Source: Diplonema papillatum | Lineage: Eukaryota > Euglenozoa > Diplonemea > Diplonemida > Diplonemidae | Assembly: GCA_030068145.1 (NCBI GenBank) | Contig: JAPJBO010001133.1 | Span: forward strand, 1-64,000 | DNA: 64,000 nucleotides | Reading direction: 5' to 3' | The notes under the pieces: generated by a model | Seen by the model: only the letters and a program-made list of their open reading frames with translations | Databases searched by the model: none | Told to the model about the DNA's origin: nothing | Made by a program: the position numbers and the translations under genes | Part shown: one piece after another, positions 51,416 to 62,601 of the stretch | Layout: the number at the start of each line of letters is the position of its first letter | Numbering within the stretch: position 1 is the stretch's first letter

Positions 51416-52450
51416 CAGGGGATTATACGGGCTTAGTTTAGCGGTCTGAGAGACCGGAACTCAAATTCTTCCGGTCTGGGGAAAAAAAAAAAAAAAAACA
51501 CATAGCGTTCGGGTTGGGGCTTACCGGGTGGGAGCGGTAACGGGATGGCCAGTATGCCACCAAAGAAGCTACAGCGTGTGGATCCAAAGAAGGAGGGGAT
51601 TCCCCGGGACATCGCAAGCATGTTCGGGCTCGCATCTCGGCAAACAGGACGGCAGACCAACGTCCCGAAAGAGGGGACAAACACGGAGTACGAGCGGTGG
51701 ACAAAGGAGTCGTACTCAGAAGTTGAGAAGGCCAACTCCCTGCACGACTTTCTGCACGAAAATCACCCGACCTACTTCCTTTGCGATGTCGTGATAAACC
51801 GCGCAACTGAAGGTTTAGCAGGCTTTACCCGCGTGACACCCCAGACAGTCCAGGCCTATCATGCCGAAGTGGCCACGCCCTACGTTAACGGGCTAATCTC
51901 TGACCTTCGTTCGGGTTTGAAGAGCAACCTGGGTGTCATGGAGGGATTCAGCCTTTTTGACCTGAGTGGGCCTGTGGCTGGAAACCAACCTGAGGCGGTC
52001 AGACTTGTTGATATTCTTGTCGCCCATTACGGCGAGGAAAAGGTCCGACCAACCCAGGAAGGCAGATCCGCACGTTCTCCTCCCTTTCTCAATGCCCGCT
52101 TCATTGCAGATTTCAGGAATGAGGTTTTTCCCCGAGCCGACGACGAGCACAGATCTGTTCTCGAGGAGCTCAAAACTGTTGCAAACACACTGACTCGCTA
52201 CAGCTATACCGCAGCCCTAAAGCTGTTTCTCATGGATGTCACACTGACCTCTCTGTACCCGTGCACAAGCCTCCTCATGAACGCGGCCCTTTCGACACCT
52301 CTCGGAACGGCATCGGTTGAAAGACTGTTCAGTTTGATGAAGCTGATCAAAACGAGGCAAAGGTGGCATACAGCATGCAGTTGCAGCAAAAAAAAAAAAC
52401 ACGCCCAGACCGGAACTCAGGATTTTTTCGAAGCCCCGTATAAACCCCTG
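51416..52450 (+). mobile_element. Short hAT-like element
   Basis: The left end is CAGGGGATTATACGGGCTT. The reverse complement of the right end is CAGGGGTTTATACGGGGCTT. CAGGG is the classic hAT terminus. Subterminal TTCCGGTCTGGG occurs inverted at both sides (51,468-51,480 and 52,404-52,416). The 1.03-kb unit contains the C-terminal part of a hAT transposase. I could not see an 8-bp target duplication; both flanks are GC-alternating and ambiguous. Confidence 0.7.
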
Positions 52451-52468
52451 GCTGGCCGCGCGCGCTAA
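51545..52468 (+). pseudogene. hAT transposase C-terminal fragment
   Basis: A 307-codon frame. Residues about 238-273 (LYPCTSLLMNAALSTPLGTA, then SVERLFSLMKLIKTRQR) match the hAT dimerisation domain, whose hallmark is ...PxxxASVERxFSxxKxIKTRxR. The preceding ~230 residues show no DDE catalytic block. The frame ends in poly-Lys from an A tract and crosses the right terminus of the element. It is a deletion derivative and probably cannot transpose by itself. Confidence 0.7.
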
Positions 52469-54015
52469 AAAAAAAAAAAAAAAAAGAAAGTAGGGCAGAA
52501 AATTACAAAGTAGTAGTAGTAGGAGTTGTCATCTCACCCCCGCAGATACGGGAGTAAAACGGAGCAGTGTTTGCATTCAAACGATTCAAGTGCGGCGGCA
52601 GCAGAAACTGTCAAGCCGTGACAGCATTCGGATGAGGTGTACCTTTCGCAAAGGTGGCATCTCAGTGTGGGGTACAGCGGATCATGGGCTGTCAGCGGAA
52701 AATTACAAAAAAAAAAAAAAAGTTTGACGGACACCTGGCAGTGCCATTCGAGCCTTGAGTCCAATCTTGGGTTGGCATTCACCCTTCTCGGATGAATTTT
52801 AAGTTCAACCTCAAAATAATCCGAAAACATACCGACAACGCCAACACGAGTTCACAAAGTATCTAAAAGACAAGACCAGCAGGCACATGGTACACCGTTG
52901 CTGGGGATTTGCTGATGAACAGCGAGTCCACATGGACTTCCCGTGGTTCCCATGAAGCCAACGAGATACGTAGAAGCGGACGTGGAGAGAGATCATAGAT
53001 GTGAAGTTGGCGTCGATGGATCCAGTTTGTGTCTTTTGGCACATGCTCGAGGTTGGCTGCTTGCTTTGGACCTCTCGATTGCTGAAGGACCTCGCACAGA
53101 TGCATCCCCAGGGGAAGTGCTCGGGTTTGCAGAAGGGTCGACCACCATGGGGGGCCACCGGTGGTTGCCATCCTAGTACGCTGTCGGTAGGGACCCTGCT
53201 TTCGCAACAGGGAGAAGAGTACTCCACTGAGCATGAATCTGTGCAACGACTGTCGACGCTCCCGGCTTCGTGAAGTTCATTGCAGATGCCAGGAAACTGG
53301 AAGGAAACAATGCGAATAAGCAGTTCCACAGCCTAGAAGGTGCCCACAGTGTGGCAGATGCGTCCAAAAGGATGGCCAAGCTCACGAGCCCAGTAGTAGT
53401 AGGGCCCATCGTCCCATGACCCCAGATTCCGGGCCAGGTACAGTCTCACAACGCAAGGGGTTCTTCTTCGCCCCTCAGCCTCAGTCAATCGCAGTTAGAT
53501 GGCTTTCCACACAAACAGAGCACAGGCTCATCCGACTCGCTTGCAAGCAGTTCTCGTTTCCCTACCTTCCTTCCTATGTAGTAGTGTCAGCCGGGAGTGC
53601 TGCACAGGTGCTCCAATGGGCATCGTCTGCACCACAGAATTGAAAGTCTTGTGACTTTTCTTGAAGGGTTCTCATTTTCTTGCACGACCGTGCATCGTTC
53701 GAGGCATAGTTTCTTGACATGCCAAAAACAGCCAGCCCTGGGGCTGCCCCAACAACAATGGTTGAGATCCCTTTTGGCTGGGCACCTTGTCTGCAGTTTG
53801 CAGGTATTCCCAGGCGGGGACTTTTGCGTCCGAGATAACTCAAAAATTTCCGAGTGCCCGAAGTGGTCCAGGTGACCAGAAGTGGCGGAGTCGTCCGAGT
53901 TGTCATGTCGACCCTGCACAAACTATTTTTTTTTCCCAACTATTTTTTTTGTCGAGGTTTCGCAAAAATTCGGGCGCGCGCGAGCGCGAGCCAAAAATAA
54001 AAAATAGTCAGCCCT

Positions 54016-54094
54016 TATATCCCGGTTCAAAACAAATAAGTGCCCTTGTATCCCGAACCGGGATATAAGGCACAATATTTGTTTTGGACCGGGA
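54016..54094. repeat. Palindrome with nested smaller palindrome
   Basis: TATCCCGGTTCAAAACAAAT and following bases pair with AAGGCACAATATTTGTTTTGG and following bases (about 27 of 30 positions). The loop contains TATCCCG-AAC-CGGGATA. A third related copy follows at about 54,094-54,130 (CACCAAATTTGTTTTGAACC). It directly adjoins the right end of the 37-bp inverted-repeat unit. Confidence 0.7.
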
Positions 54095-54130
54095 TATAAG
54101 GGCACCAAATTTGTTTTGAACCCGGATACT

Positions 54131-54963
54131 GGGGCCAAGAAATTTGGTCGAAACTTTTGGTCAAAAAATTTTGGTCAAAGGAAGAAATCACACTTTCACA
54201 GTGCCACAATGTGTTGGCCTTCAAATAAGCAACACGCCGTGACAGGTAAAGAACGGAGGTCAGGGAAAAGCGGGGGGAAATTGGGCTACTGCTTGTTGGT
54301 TGAGTGAGTGCTTTTGTCTGATCTTGAGGATGGAAATGATGTTGCACTCTGCTGGCGCGGGGAATCCTGCCGTGTCGCCAGTCAGTTTGATTCATCCGTG
54401 CCACTATGCCACAAGGTTATAGATCTGATGCGAGCCCTACCGTGGCTTTGCTCAGCGTTCTCGACGTTCATGCGTTGCGCAACTCTTGCAGGTGGTTCCT
54501 TGCAACTAGCCAAAAAAACTTTGTCTCACGACATCGTATGTGGCTAACCGCAGTGGAAACAAACCAAGAGGAAGCAAACCTTTCGAGGTCTGCGTGTTCA
54601 AAGTTCTAATGACCTATAATTGTTGGACCAAGTTTGGGCAGACTAAAGCACTTGCGCAGCAGCAGTCTTTGGTGGCAGGGAACTCATTGAGGTCCACTGT
54701 GGGGTCTCCACACGGCCCGCAACCCAGGAAGAAATGTGAAAAACTCGTTGCCTGTGCCGTGTACGTCCATAGGCAGTGTCTCATTCACGGTGTTCTGGTG
54801 ACGTGAACACGATACAAAAAAGTGCAGAATCGCTTGGTTCGCTTCGACGTGCGAATCCCGAAACGAGTAAAAGTGTTCACTTATATCAGTCTGTCCATTC
54901 GGAGAAAAAGACCGGTTTCGGTTCGATACAATAAGCGTCTGGATGAAATGGAAAAATACAAAC
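54131..54963. other. Intronic sequence, no gene supported
   Basis: Plus-strand frames of 60-90 codons lack motifs. The right end contains the donor side of exon 3 of the EDC4-like gene. Confidence 0.35.
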
Positions 54964-56664
54964 CATTGCTGATTCCTTGAGAAGAGAAAGCACTTGACGA
55001 TTGGTTGTGGCGAGCTGCTCTTCTGTGCGCTGCGTGTGGCTCGCGTGCAGGTCTTGCTGACACTTCATTTCCGATTCCAGCTTTAGCAAACGCTCCGTGA
55101 GCTCGATCTGACTCTTCATAATCATCCTACACGTCTCATCGACCAGTTCCGTGGTAACCGTGAGCTGCTGCTGAACTGCTTGTGGCATCTCCGCGGTTTT
55201 TCGAGTCCGCAGTGCCTCGTTCTCGGCCTTCAGTGACGCGTTTTCGGCGGTGAGCTTCTTTACAGTTGCTTCCAAAAGGTCGATGGTTTTAGAAGCGCGC
55301 TCAAGATGTTCCTTGGGCAGAGATGAAAATGAGGAGAAGGCGAGGTCGAAAATAACAACTGAGTTGATGCGCCGCGCGGAGATGCGAACACCTTCCTTTT
55401 CAGATCGAAGAACGACCGATACAATAGCTCCACCTTCCGGGTCACATGAGAAGTGCTGTGCACCACGAATGAAGCAGCCTTGCTCTTCACTTGCAGCAGA
55501 TATGCGAAGGGCAACGAAGGTGGGAAGGCTCTGTGATGAGAGCACAGCACAGTCTGAGTTGGAACCGATCTCAAAGCACGGAGATCCACTCAGCCCTTTA
55601 ATCGTCACGGTTTGACGCTTCCACGGTACCCACTTTCCAGAAGTAGCTTTGACGTGGTAAACTGAGAGAGTTCCTGAAGAGCTGCTCCAGACAAGCACAT
55701 TGTGACTCGAAACAACTTTGTCTTTGCCCACGAAAGCTGGGAACATGCGAATGCTCGTTATCGATTGTTCATCTGGGTACCAGTGACACAGCGTTTTCAG
55801 AGTTGCTGTTGCAATCGTCTCAATGCGACTGTCTGAACAGATGCACACAATGGCAGTACCGTCTGTGGAAAGCGACATTGCTTTTTTGCCCGTCAGGACC
55901 TTCTTAGCAAGTTTTTTGTCAGTAGCATCCGATAGTGACATTTTCACAAGCGAGGTATCCGGCTTCCGCAATGCCTCGACATCACCAATCGACATCTCGT
56001 ACACCTGATTGTCAGACAGAAGAAGAAGGTATGTGGGCACTTTGTTCTTCAAGTACCCCTCAACTTTCGTGCCTTGCACTCCAGATGGAAGCTCAATGCA
56101 GAGCTTTGCTTCACTGCCTTCGTCATCAACCGTATGAATCACAAAAGCGCCGCCTTCGTTCCCGCTTCCTGCGGCAAGAATCTGCGTTGTGACGTTTAGA
56201 GAATGTGTACGAAGATTGCAGACACGATAACAGTCGTCGGCTCTGCAAACAATGCTGCGGTGTAAATACATACCGCGAATAGGTCACTTCGACCTTTGAT
56301 GCTGCTAATGTCGCAAATGGAGACGTCACTGTCTTCACTGACAACAAAAGATGTCTTCATATTTCCATCCCGTGTGATCGTGCGAACTCGATTGCCTTGA
56401 TCCAAAACTGTTTGTAGGTGGGTAACACAGTAACTTCAGCAGAATACGTTCACGCTACCGGGTGATTCGAGCAGTGGCCAGCGCTGAACGAGTGTTGCTG
56501 TTGTGCCAGATAAACGGCCGCATACCTCGTGTTCCATCATGCAGCCAATCGTGCACGCGTCGAACAACAGTCGATTGCATGCTCGAATTGAGCACGTGCT
56601 TTGCTTCCGCCTTCTTCGGTTCGGCATTGACATCAATTGTGAAGTCTTGATTTATGGACGCCAT
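54964..56664 (-). CDS. EDC4-like decapping scaffold: N-terminal exons 1-3 (WD40 and coiled coil)
   Basis: Three exons fit exactly. Exon 1 is 56,526-56,664 (ATG in AATATGGCG; donor GTATGC, phase 1). Exon 2 is 56,274-56,407 (acceptor ACAAACAG, donor GTATGT). Exon 3 is 54,964-56,181 (acceptor CACAACGCAG after a 92-nt intron with CTAAAC upstream; donor GTTTGT). WD40-like strands run from VRTITRDGNMKTSFVVSED to SVVIFDLAF, including LCHWYPDEQSITSIRMFP and TLSVYHVKA. A leucine-zipper-like coiled coil follows (LLEATVKKLTAENASLKAEN). EDC4 bridges Dcp1/Dcp2 and Xrn1 in cytoplasmic mRNA decay. With exons 4-9 the total is about 954 residues, shorter than the animal protein. The family is inferred from architecture, not from an alignment. 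Confidence 0.65.
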
Positions 56665-57425
56665 ATTGCCCCCTACCCACCTTGCGAATCCGAGTAACGG
56701 AACACCTAGTTCGGAAGATTGCAATCTTTGGCACGTTTCTGAGGTTTGAGCGCCAAGACTAGAACGCCTCTCCGCACTTAAAAAGCTCGACAGCTCAGTA
56801 ACTGCTGTAGAGTTTCACACATGTTCGAGCACCTTGCTTCGTTTTTCATAGAGCTTCGTTTTTCATAGACAAGGTTCCGACCCGCTTCAGAACGAACAGA
56901 AATGAGGAAAACACGACTGTCGATAAGAAGCAAGACGTAAAGAGCAAGAAAGCTCTTGAAACTCTTACTCATTTTTGGCAACAAGAGTGTCGTTCGGATG
57001 GCCGAAGTGAGAGGTCGGCCAGGCAGCTGCAAGATCCATCTAGCTGGTGTCGGCAGAGGGCAGAAGCAAGTCACAGAATTGGCACTCGTCGTTTCCGCAT
57101 GCAGTGAGAGGTTGGCCAGGCAGCTGCAAGATCCATCTAGCTGGTGTCGGCAGAGTCAGAAGCAAGTCACAGAACTGGCCACTCCTCGTTTCCGCATGGA
57201 CAGGTGGATTTGACAAGCTAGATGCAAGTTGACGGGCAGTGTCGATACAAACTGAGTAACGAGCAGCATTCACTTCAACTTGTCGACTGACAACAGTAAC
57301 GTCTAACTCCCTGAGAATACACCTGCGCAGTCTGCAGATCATGATCACCGATTCGTGTATGGCCGAGCGCGGTTGTGACGCCGTCACATCGTAGACGGTT
57401 TGACAAACGTCAATCCTTGATCCGA
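56665..57425. other. Intergenic region with a ~97-bp tandem duplication
   Basis: Between the EDC4-like start and the RRM/RS gene stop. At about 57,004-57,199 a 97-bp segment (GGCCAGGCAGCTGCAAGATC...) occurs twice in tandem with a few substitutions. No ORF is convincing. Confidence 0.55.
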
Positions 57426-60400
57426 CTAGAGCTCGATATCCAATGGATTCGGTATCTCAACTACAAGCTTCGTTTTCTTGTCAACATTGTCTACAACGTC
57501 TGTGCCGCTCATTTTTTGCTCCAGTGTAAGTGATGCTGATGAGCAAGAACGCAAAACGGGGGACTTGCAGGTTTCTTCGGGTGCTTCCTCTGGTTTTCTA
57601 CGTTTTGTCTGGTACCCATCTTGAGATTTATCCTCGTCATCACTCTCCTGTCGTTGGCGCTTGTCCGGTCTGCCAGTCTCACTATTTGTTGGTCCCGGAT
57701 TCCTCTCATTCTGCTCGTCACCGCGAACGTCCGGCGCTGCTTCTCGCATTCGGCGGCGCCTTTCGCTTGGCTTTTGCTCCTGCTCTTCCTCGGTTTCCTT
57801 ATTCAAGCCGTTCGGCTCTGAAGGTGTGCGTTCACGACGCCGACGACGCCGTTCGGATTGTACTCCTTTGCGGGAGGGGTCTTCTTTTCCCAAATTGTTC
57901 GCACGTTTGCTTTCAGTGTCATTGACATCTTCCGAGCCTCGTCTTCGGCGCCGGCGTTGTTCGCTGCGCTCCCGTTGTTCATCATCTGACATGTCATCAA
58001 CCCGCCTTCGGCGGTGTCTATCAGTCTTTCGGTGCTCGTCGTCTTCATCTGAGCGGTCGTTGCGACGCGGGGGGGTACCTTCTGATGGCATCTCGTGCCT
58101 CCGGCGGTGGGTATCACTCTCATCACCACGCCGGTTACGATGGATGTCCGCCTGTCGCTTCTTCGTGTGATAAGACGATTTGTCCCTTTCGTCAGCTTTA
58201 TTTTCTCGTCCGGGTCTATCACCACTATCATGCGACCGTCTTCTCCGCCTGTAGTCACCGTAGTCATCATATTCCCTTTCTCTACGGTCCCTCCTGTCTC
58301 TCCGGTCTCGGTGTCTGCTGTATCTGTCGTCTCGACTCCGCAATGGCTCATGTTTATCTCTTCGGTCTCTACGGTCTCGTCGGTCGCCCTCGCGTCTTCT
58401 CTCTCTGCTAAGACTATCGTCGTTGCGTCTGCCGCTGTCTCTATCTCTCCTTTTCTCTCTACTGAGACTATCCTCGTTACGTCTGCCGCAGTCTCTATTT
58501 CTCCTTCTCTCTCTACTAAGACTATCCTCGTTCCGTCTGCTGCTGCCTCTGTCCCTCTTTCTCTCGCCGCTTGCACCTTGTTCGTCGCGCCTGTTACTGT
58601 CGCTTCTTCTCCCACGGCTATGCCGACGCTCCACAGAGCTTTTCGTTTCTCGTCTTTCGTCTTTTCTTTCACGACCCTTTTCCTTTTCATTTTCGACTTC
58701 GTCCTCCCGTGGCGGCGATATAGAAACCACAGATGGTTCGCGTGCTTTCTGCACTTTCTTTCCGAGTGAAGCTGCCCATTCTTCACGTGCTTTATCTACC
58801 TCTGCTGTCTTGTCAGCATCGTCAGAGGCTGTAGGCTTGGCGGATACAGCAGCGTTTGTCTCATCATCGGGCCGATACCGTCGGTAGCGCTTCTCACGTT
58901 CAGCTTCTCTTTCTCGATCGCGATCTTGTCGAGCTTTCAAACGCTGCTGGCGCTTGCGTTCGGCTGTGTGAGTTCAAAGGTCTACTTCAGGAACTGGCTT
59001 CGAGTATTTTTCGAAAGCCAATCGACCTTGCGAATCAGAATACTCATGTCCTCATGTCCTATGTCCTCATGTGGTCAAACGGCAAAAGAACAAGAGGAGG
59101 TATACCTTCACTTTCCGCATCAGCAATGCAGTTCTCTTTCTTCCAACCTTTCCAGATTTCCGAGACCTCATCTTCGATCTTCTTGCCCAAGGCCTCGGCT
59201 ACTGTCTTGTTACCTCCCAATGAAGGAAGCTCCTGAGAGTTATTGTGTGTCGGGGTTTCTTTGAGCAATCGGAATTTTCGTGCAGCAAACAATGACAGAA
59301 GATAGGTCATGAACGCCTACTCCGATCCAATAGACCGAACCCCTTTTTCGCACTTTCCATCGTTGGACAGTAACACTCTTGTTGAGAACTTCTTGAAACG
59401 AGAAAATCCTCTCTGGCCACTTCATATGATCCGGCTGGACGGCTGACAGCCCCGATCCGGCTGGACGGCTGACAGCCCCACCATTACTGGCATGCTGTTG
59501 CTGAACGGTGTGCATCTACCGAAAGAGCTGGACCTTCACACTTCTTTTATTGAGGGATGCCGGCGACAGCTTGCTGGTGCAGCTGATGGGTGGGTGACTT
59601 TAGAGCATGCTTATCGAGATTACCTACCCAGCGACCGACCTGATACAATGAGCTCCACTAGCTGCTTCCTTTGATGATACCCCCGGCCCAGAGTAAAACA
59701 GAGCATTTGGTATCGGAAATTCTCCTCCAATGCCGTTACACATGATCAGCAGCACGCGCACGGCCGCACGGAGCAGCCGACGGCCGATGGACCCTGACTG
59801 GGAGGCTGCTAAGGAAGGGCGGACAAGGCCACCTGGGCGGACACTGGAGTTCTTGCGAGCCAGCTCAGCCATGCCCGGCCATCCCCCACCACCAGGTGGT
59901 TAGATAAACTGAAAGACGCAATTTGTGGTACGTACAACAGGTACAATAACGTCAATGGGCAAAGAGGCACAGACCCTGCGGCGCATCTCGCCTGTAATAA
60001 ACGCTGTGTCGTCTACTGAGACGGCAGTCTGCAATGTGTAGTTCTTCACCTTCGCAATCGGAACGTCGAGCGGGGCTGAAAGAGTCAAAACGTTTCGGCA
60101 CCTGCAGAGTATTTGTGAAGTTTGTGTGCATCAAGAGGCAGCGGGGGCCGAGGTCATTTGAGAAGGGGACGAGCACCGCAAAACACATCAGCCAAAGTAA
60201 GTAAACTTGCCACATGGACTTGCCTGCGGATGATCATGCATACTTTGCTAGAAAATGAGCGCCTTGAGCTCCGTCATATCCTATGCGTAATCGCGACGAA
60301 TCATGAGGTGCCTCGGATTCTTTGTCAACTTCTACAAAGTCCAATGGGCCACATGCCGCCGCAATCTTCTTGAAGGTTTCCAAAAATGCGTGGACATCGA

Positions 60401-60947
60401 TGGTGGCGGGAATTGAGGCATGGACGAGTACCAGACGCTTTCCAGATTTAGCTTGCCTGGCTGTAGAAGTGGGTGCTGCAGGTTGTTCTGCCTGCGGTGT
60501 GGGAGGAGGTGAGCGGGATGCCTTTGCTTCATCAGCTGCTGTAGCTGGGGTGTCAGTGTCGTTGTTTGTTCCGATGCTCTTTTGCACAGGTGGCATGGTA
60601 GGCTTGATAGGTTTGGCTGGTTGTACCGACTGCATCTGCGGACTTGGCGCCGATGGCATTGGCGGCATAAACCCTGCATAAAAGGGAGGCGGCATCATTC
60701 CGGGCGGCATGAAAGGCGAGGCACCAAAGGGCATTCCCGGCATCCCAGGCATGGGTGGCATGCCAGACATGTTCATCATCCCGCCCATCATTGCTGGGTC
60801 AAAAGGAGACATCGGCATCCCGGGCATTCCTCCCATCATTCCTGGCATGCCGCCCATTGGGGGATACGCGTTCTGCGGCATGTAACCCTGACCCATATCG
60901 AAGCCAACCCCGGGAAGCGGCGGAGGCCCTCCAGGTGGGCCCGCCAT
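57426..60947 (-). CDS. RRM and RS-rich protein, RBM25-like splicing factor
   Basis: Four exons with matching phases: 60,244-60,947, 59,936-60,101, 59,106-59,232 and 57,426-58,963, giving 844 residues. The N-terminus is Met/Pro/Gly-rich (MAGPPGGPPPLPG, PGMMGGMPGMPM). One RRM follows (about 170-260; KRLVLVHASIPATIDVHAFL to ... LDVPIAKVKN). A short acidic helix (EDEVSEIWKGWKK) precedes ~500 residues of RE/RD/RS repeats (RERRRNRD, RRHKRSDS-type). Order and composition match RBM25-type pre-mRNA splicing regulators, which act in the nucleus with U1 snRNP and SR proteins. The C-terminal PWI domain of RBM25 is absent; the protein ends PNPLDIEL. An extra small exon between exons 2 and 3 (both phase 0) is possible. 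Confidence 0.75.
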
Positions 60948-62601
60948 GCTCTTTGCCTTTGTTTCCTTTGTTCTCTCGTACCTATTTTTTGTGATCGAAG
61001 GCAATCCGACTAGTATCTTGTCTCTGCGAGAGAAAGACCCGAACGCTCTCTAAAACGATTGCAAGTACAGTTTTGTGTATCGGTATGCTATATGTAGTGA
61101 GCGATGCATTGGAAACTAGCAGTACCAACAGGACCAGAGAGTCAGTCACACCTCCTGATTCCCTTTCCCGTCTATGCTTCGCTTGACTTCGTCCAAGCAG
61201 TTCCGTGAACACCAAGAGTCCATTTGCATTACGGCTCGTAAAGACATTGAACATATCGTGAGCGTGGCGGACAATATACGGCCGACCTCAGCGCGGCCTC
61301 GGAGAACTCAAACGCGAAGGGGAGTAACATAGTTCGGTTTCTTGTAAAAAGCCTTCGGTGTGCTATCCGCAAGGTGTGCTATCCGCAAGGTGTGCGGGTC
61401 CAGGGGAGCACTCTCTAAAGCCCTTTCTCGATTCCCTTCTTTCCCTTTGCACGGATTGCTTCGTCGAATGGGAAAAAAGAAAGCGAAACTGAAAGAGAGC
61501 GAGGAGCTGTTCTGCAGGTCTATCTCGCTGCCATAGACACCAATGGCAGGGGTGGTTTTCCTAGCTGGGCTTCGACAGCAAGTTGCACGCCGAGAGGCTA
61601 CTAGCAGGAACAGCAGCAAGTTTCATGCTTGCTTCCTAGGCACTTGAGATAGCAGCTAACTAGCAGCTAACATGAATGCACCAATGTGAAAACCCGTTTC
61701 TATTGAACTCGCCAAAAAATGCTTGTTCGCGGCTTACGACCTTCGGGCTTTTCTGACAACCGCCTTAGTACCGTGAAAAGCCTCTGGCGTGTGTCAAAGC
61801 GAACGGCAGTACTGACAATTCAATTCTCAGCAGACGTTGTTTGGTAAACGTCAGAAAGTTTGACGAAGGCTGGCCACACGACAGAGCATTCAGTAAGTAT
61901 TCTCGCCGGCCCAGACGACTAGGTTCTCTTTATTACGGCAGCTGTATGGCACAGCTTTTCGATTTGTTCGTGCTGGGAGTCATGTTCGGTGGTTCTTTTA
62001 AAATACTCAATGCACTTCGTGTGGTAAACTGAGAGGAAGAAATAGAGAGGAGAGAACAAAAGGTAAATGAACCCGAACCAGCTGCTTGCAAACCCAAACG
62101 GCTGTGTCCTTTTATTTTACACAATACGCGCGGCGTGTCTCGCTTTAGACGTCTGCTGTGGGCACGTGCCACACTCGCCTCTTGTATTTTTCTGACAAAG
62201 GCAGTACGCATATTGTTGAAGGGCAAATGACGGCACAAGCTGGCATTCTTCATAAAAGGGCGCCTTCGCCATCATGTCGGCAGCCAGTTGAAGGGAATGT
62301 TTAAGTAAAGATTCCCTGCATCCGGCTGCGTCACCCACGGCAACCTGGGAAGGACCTGTTCGAACCGATCGACAAAGAACAGGCAACCCCGGGATGCGCC
62401 GGGAACAAAACAACGACGAGGGCACGAACAGCACGGCATACGAGTCGGAAGCCGGCTGGAGATACGTGTCGGCCACTTCTGCACTCGCCCGTCACCTTGG
62501 GCGACACCCCCAACCTGCGCACTGGAATCGGTGATCTTTGTCGAGCAGAACCTCGATACGGTTTTTAGAACGAAGAAGATGTTGCCGTAATTCGGCGCAA
62601 G
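60948..62601. other. Intergenic region, no gene supported
   Basis: It includes the presumed promoter of the RRM/RS gene and the 3' side of the TRAF/MATH gene. Short overlapping frames only. A 16-bp direct repeat (GTGTGCTATCCGCAAG) lies near 61,358-61,392. Confidence 0.45.

Larger units (their letters stand above)
50630..54017. mobile_element. Composite unit with perfect 37-bp terminal inverted repeats
   Basis: 50,630-50,666 begins TAAGGGCTGACTATTTTTTA and is the exact reverse complement of 53,981-54,017. If the repeat proper starts at AGGGC, both ends are flanked by TA, as in Tc1/mariner-type insertions. The 3.4-kb interior contains a hAT-like element (51,416-52,450) and otherwise no intact transposase. 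A short in-frame stretch at about 53,250-53,420 (plus strand) and Cys-rich minus-strand frames (52,534-53,329) are unassigned. Confidence 0.6.
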
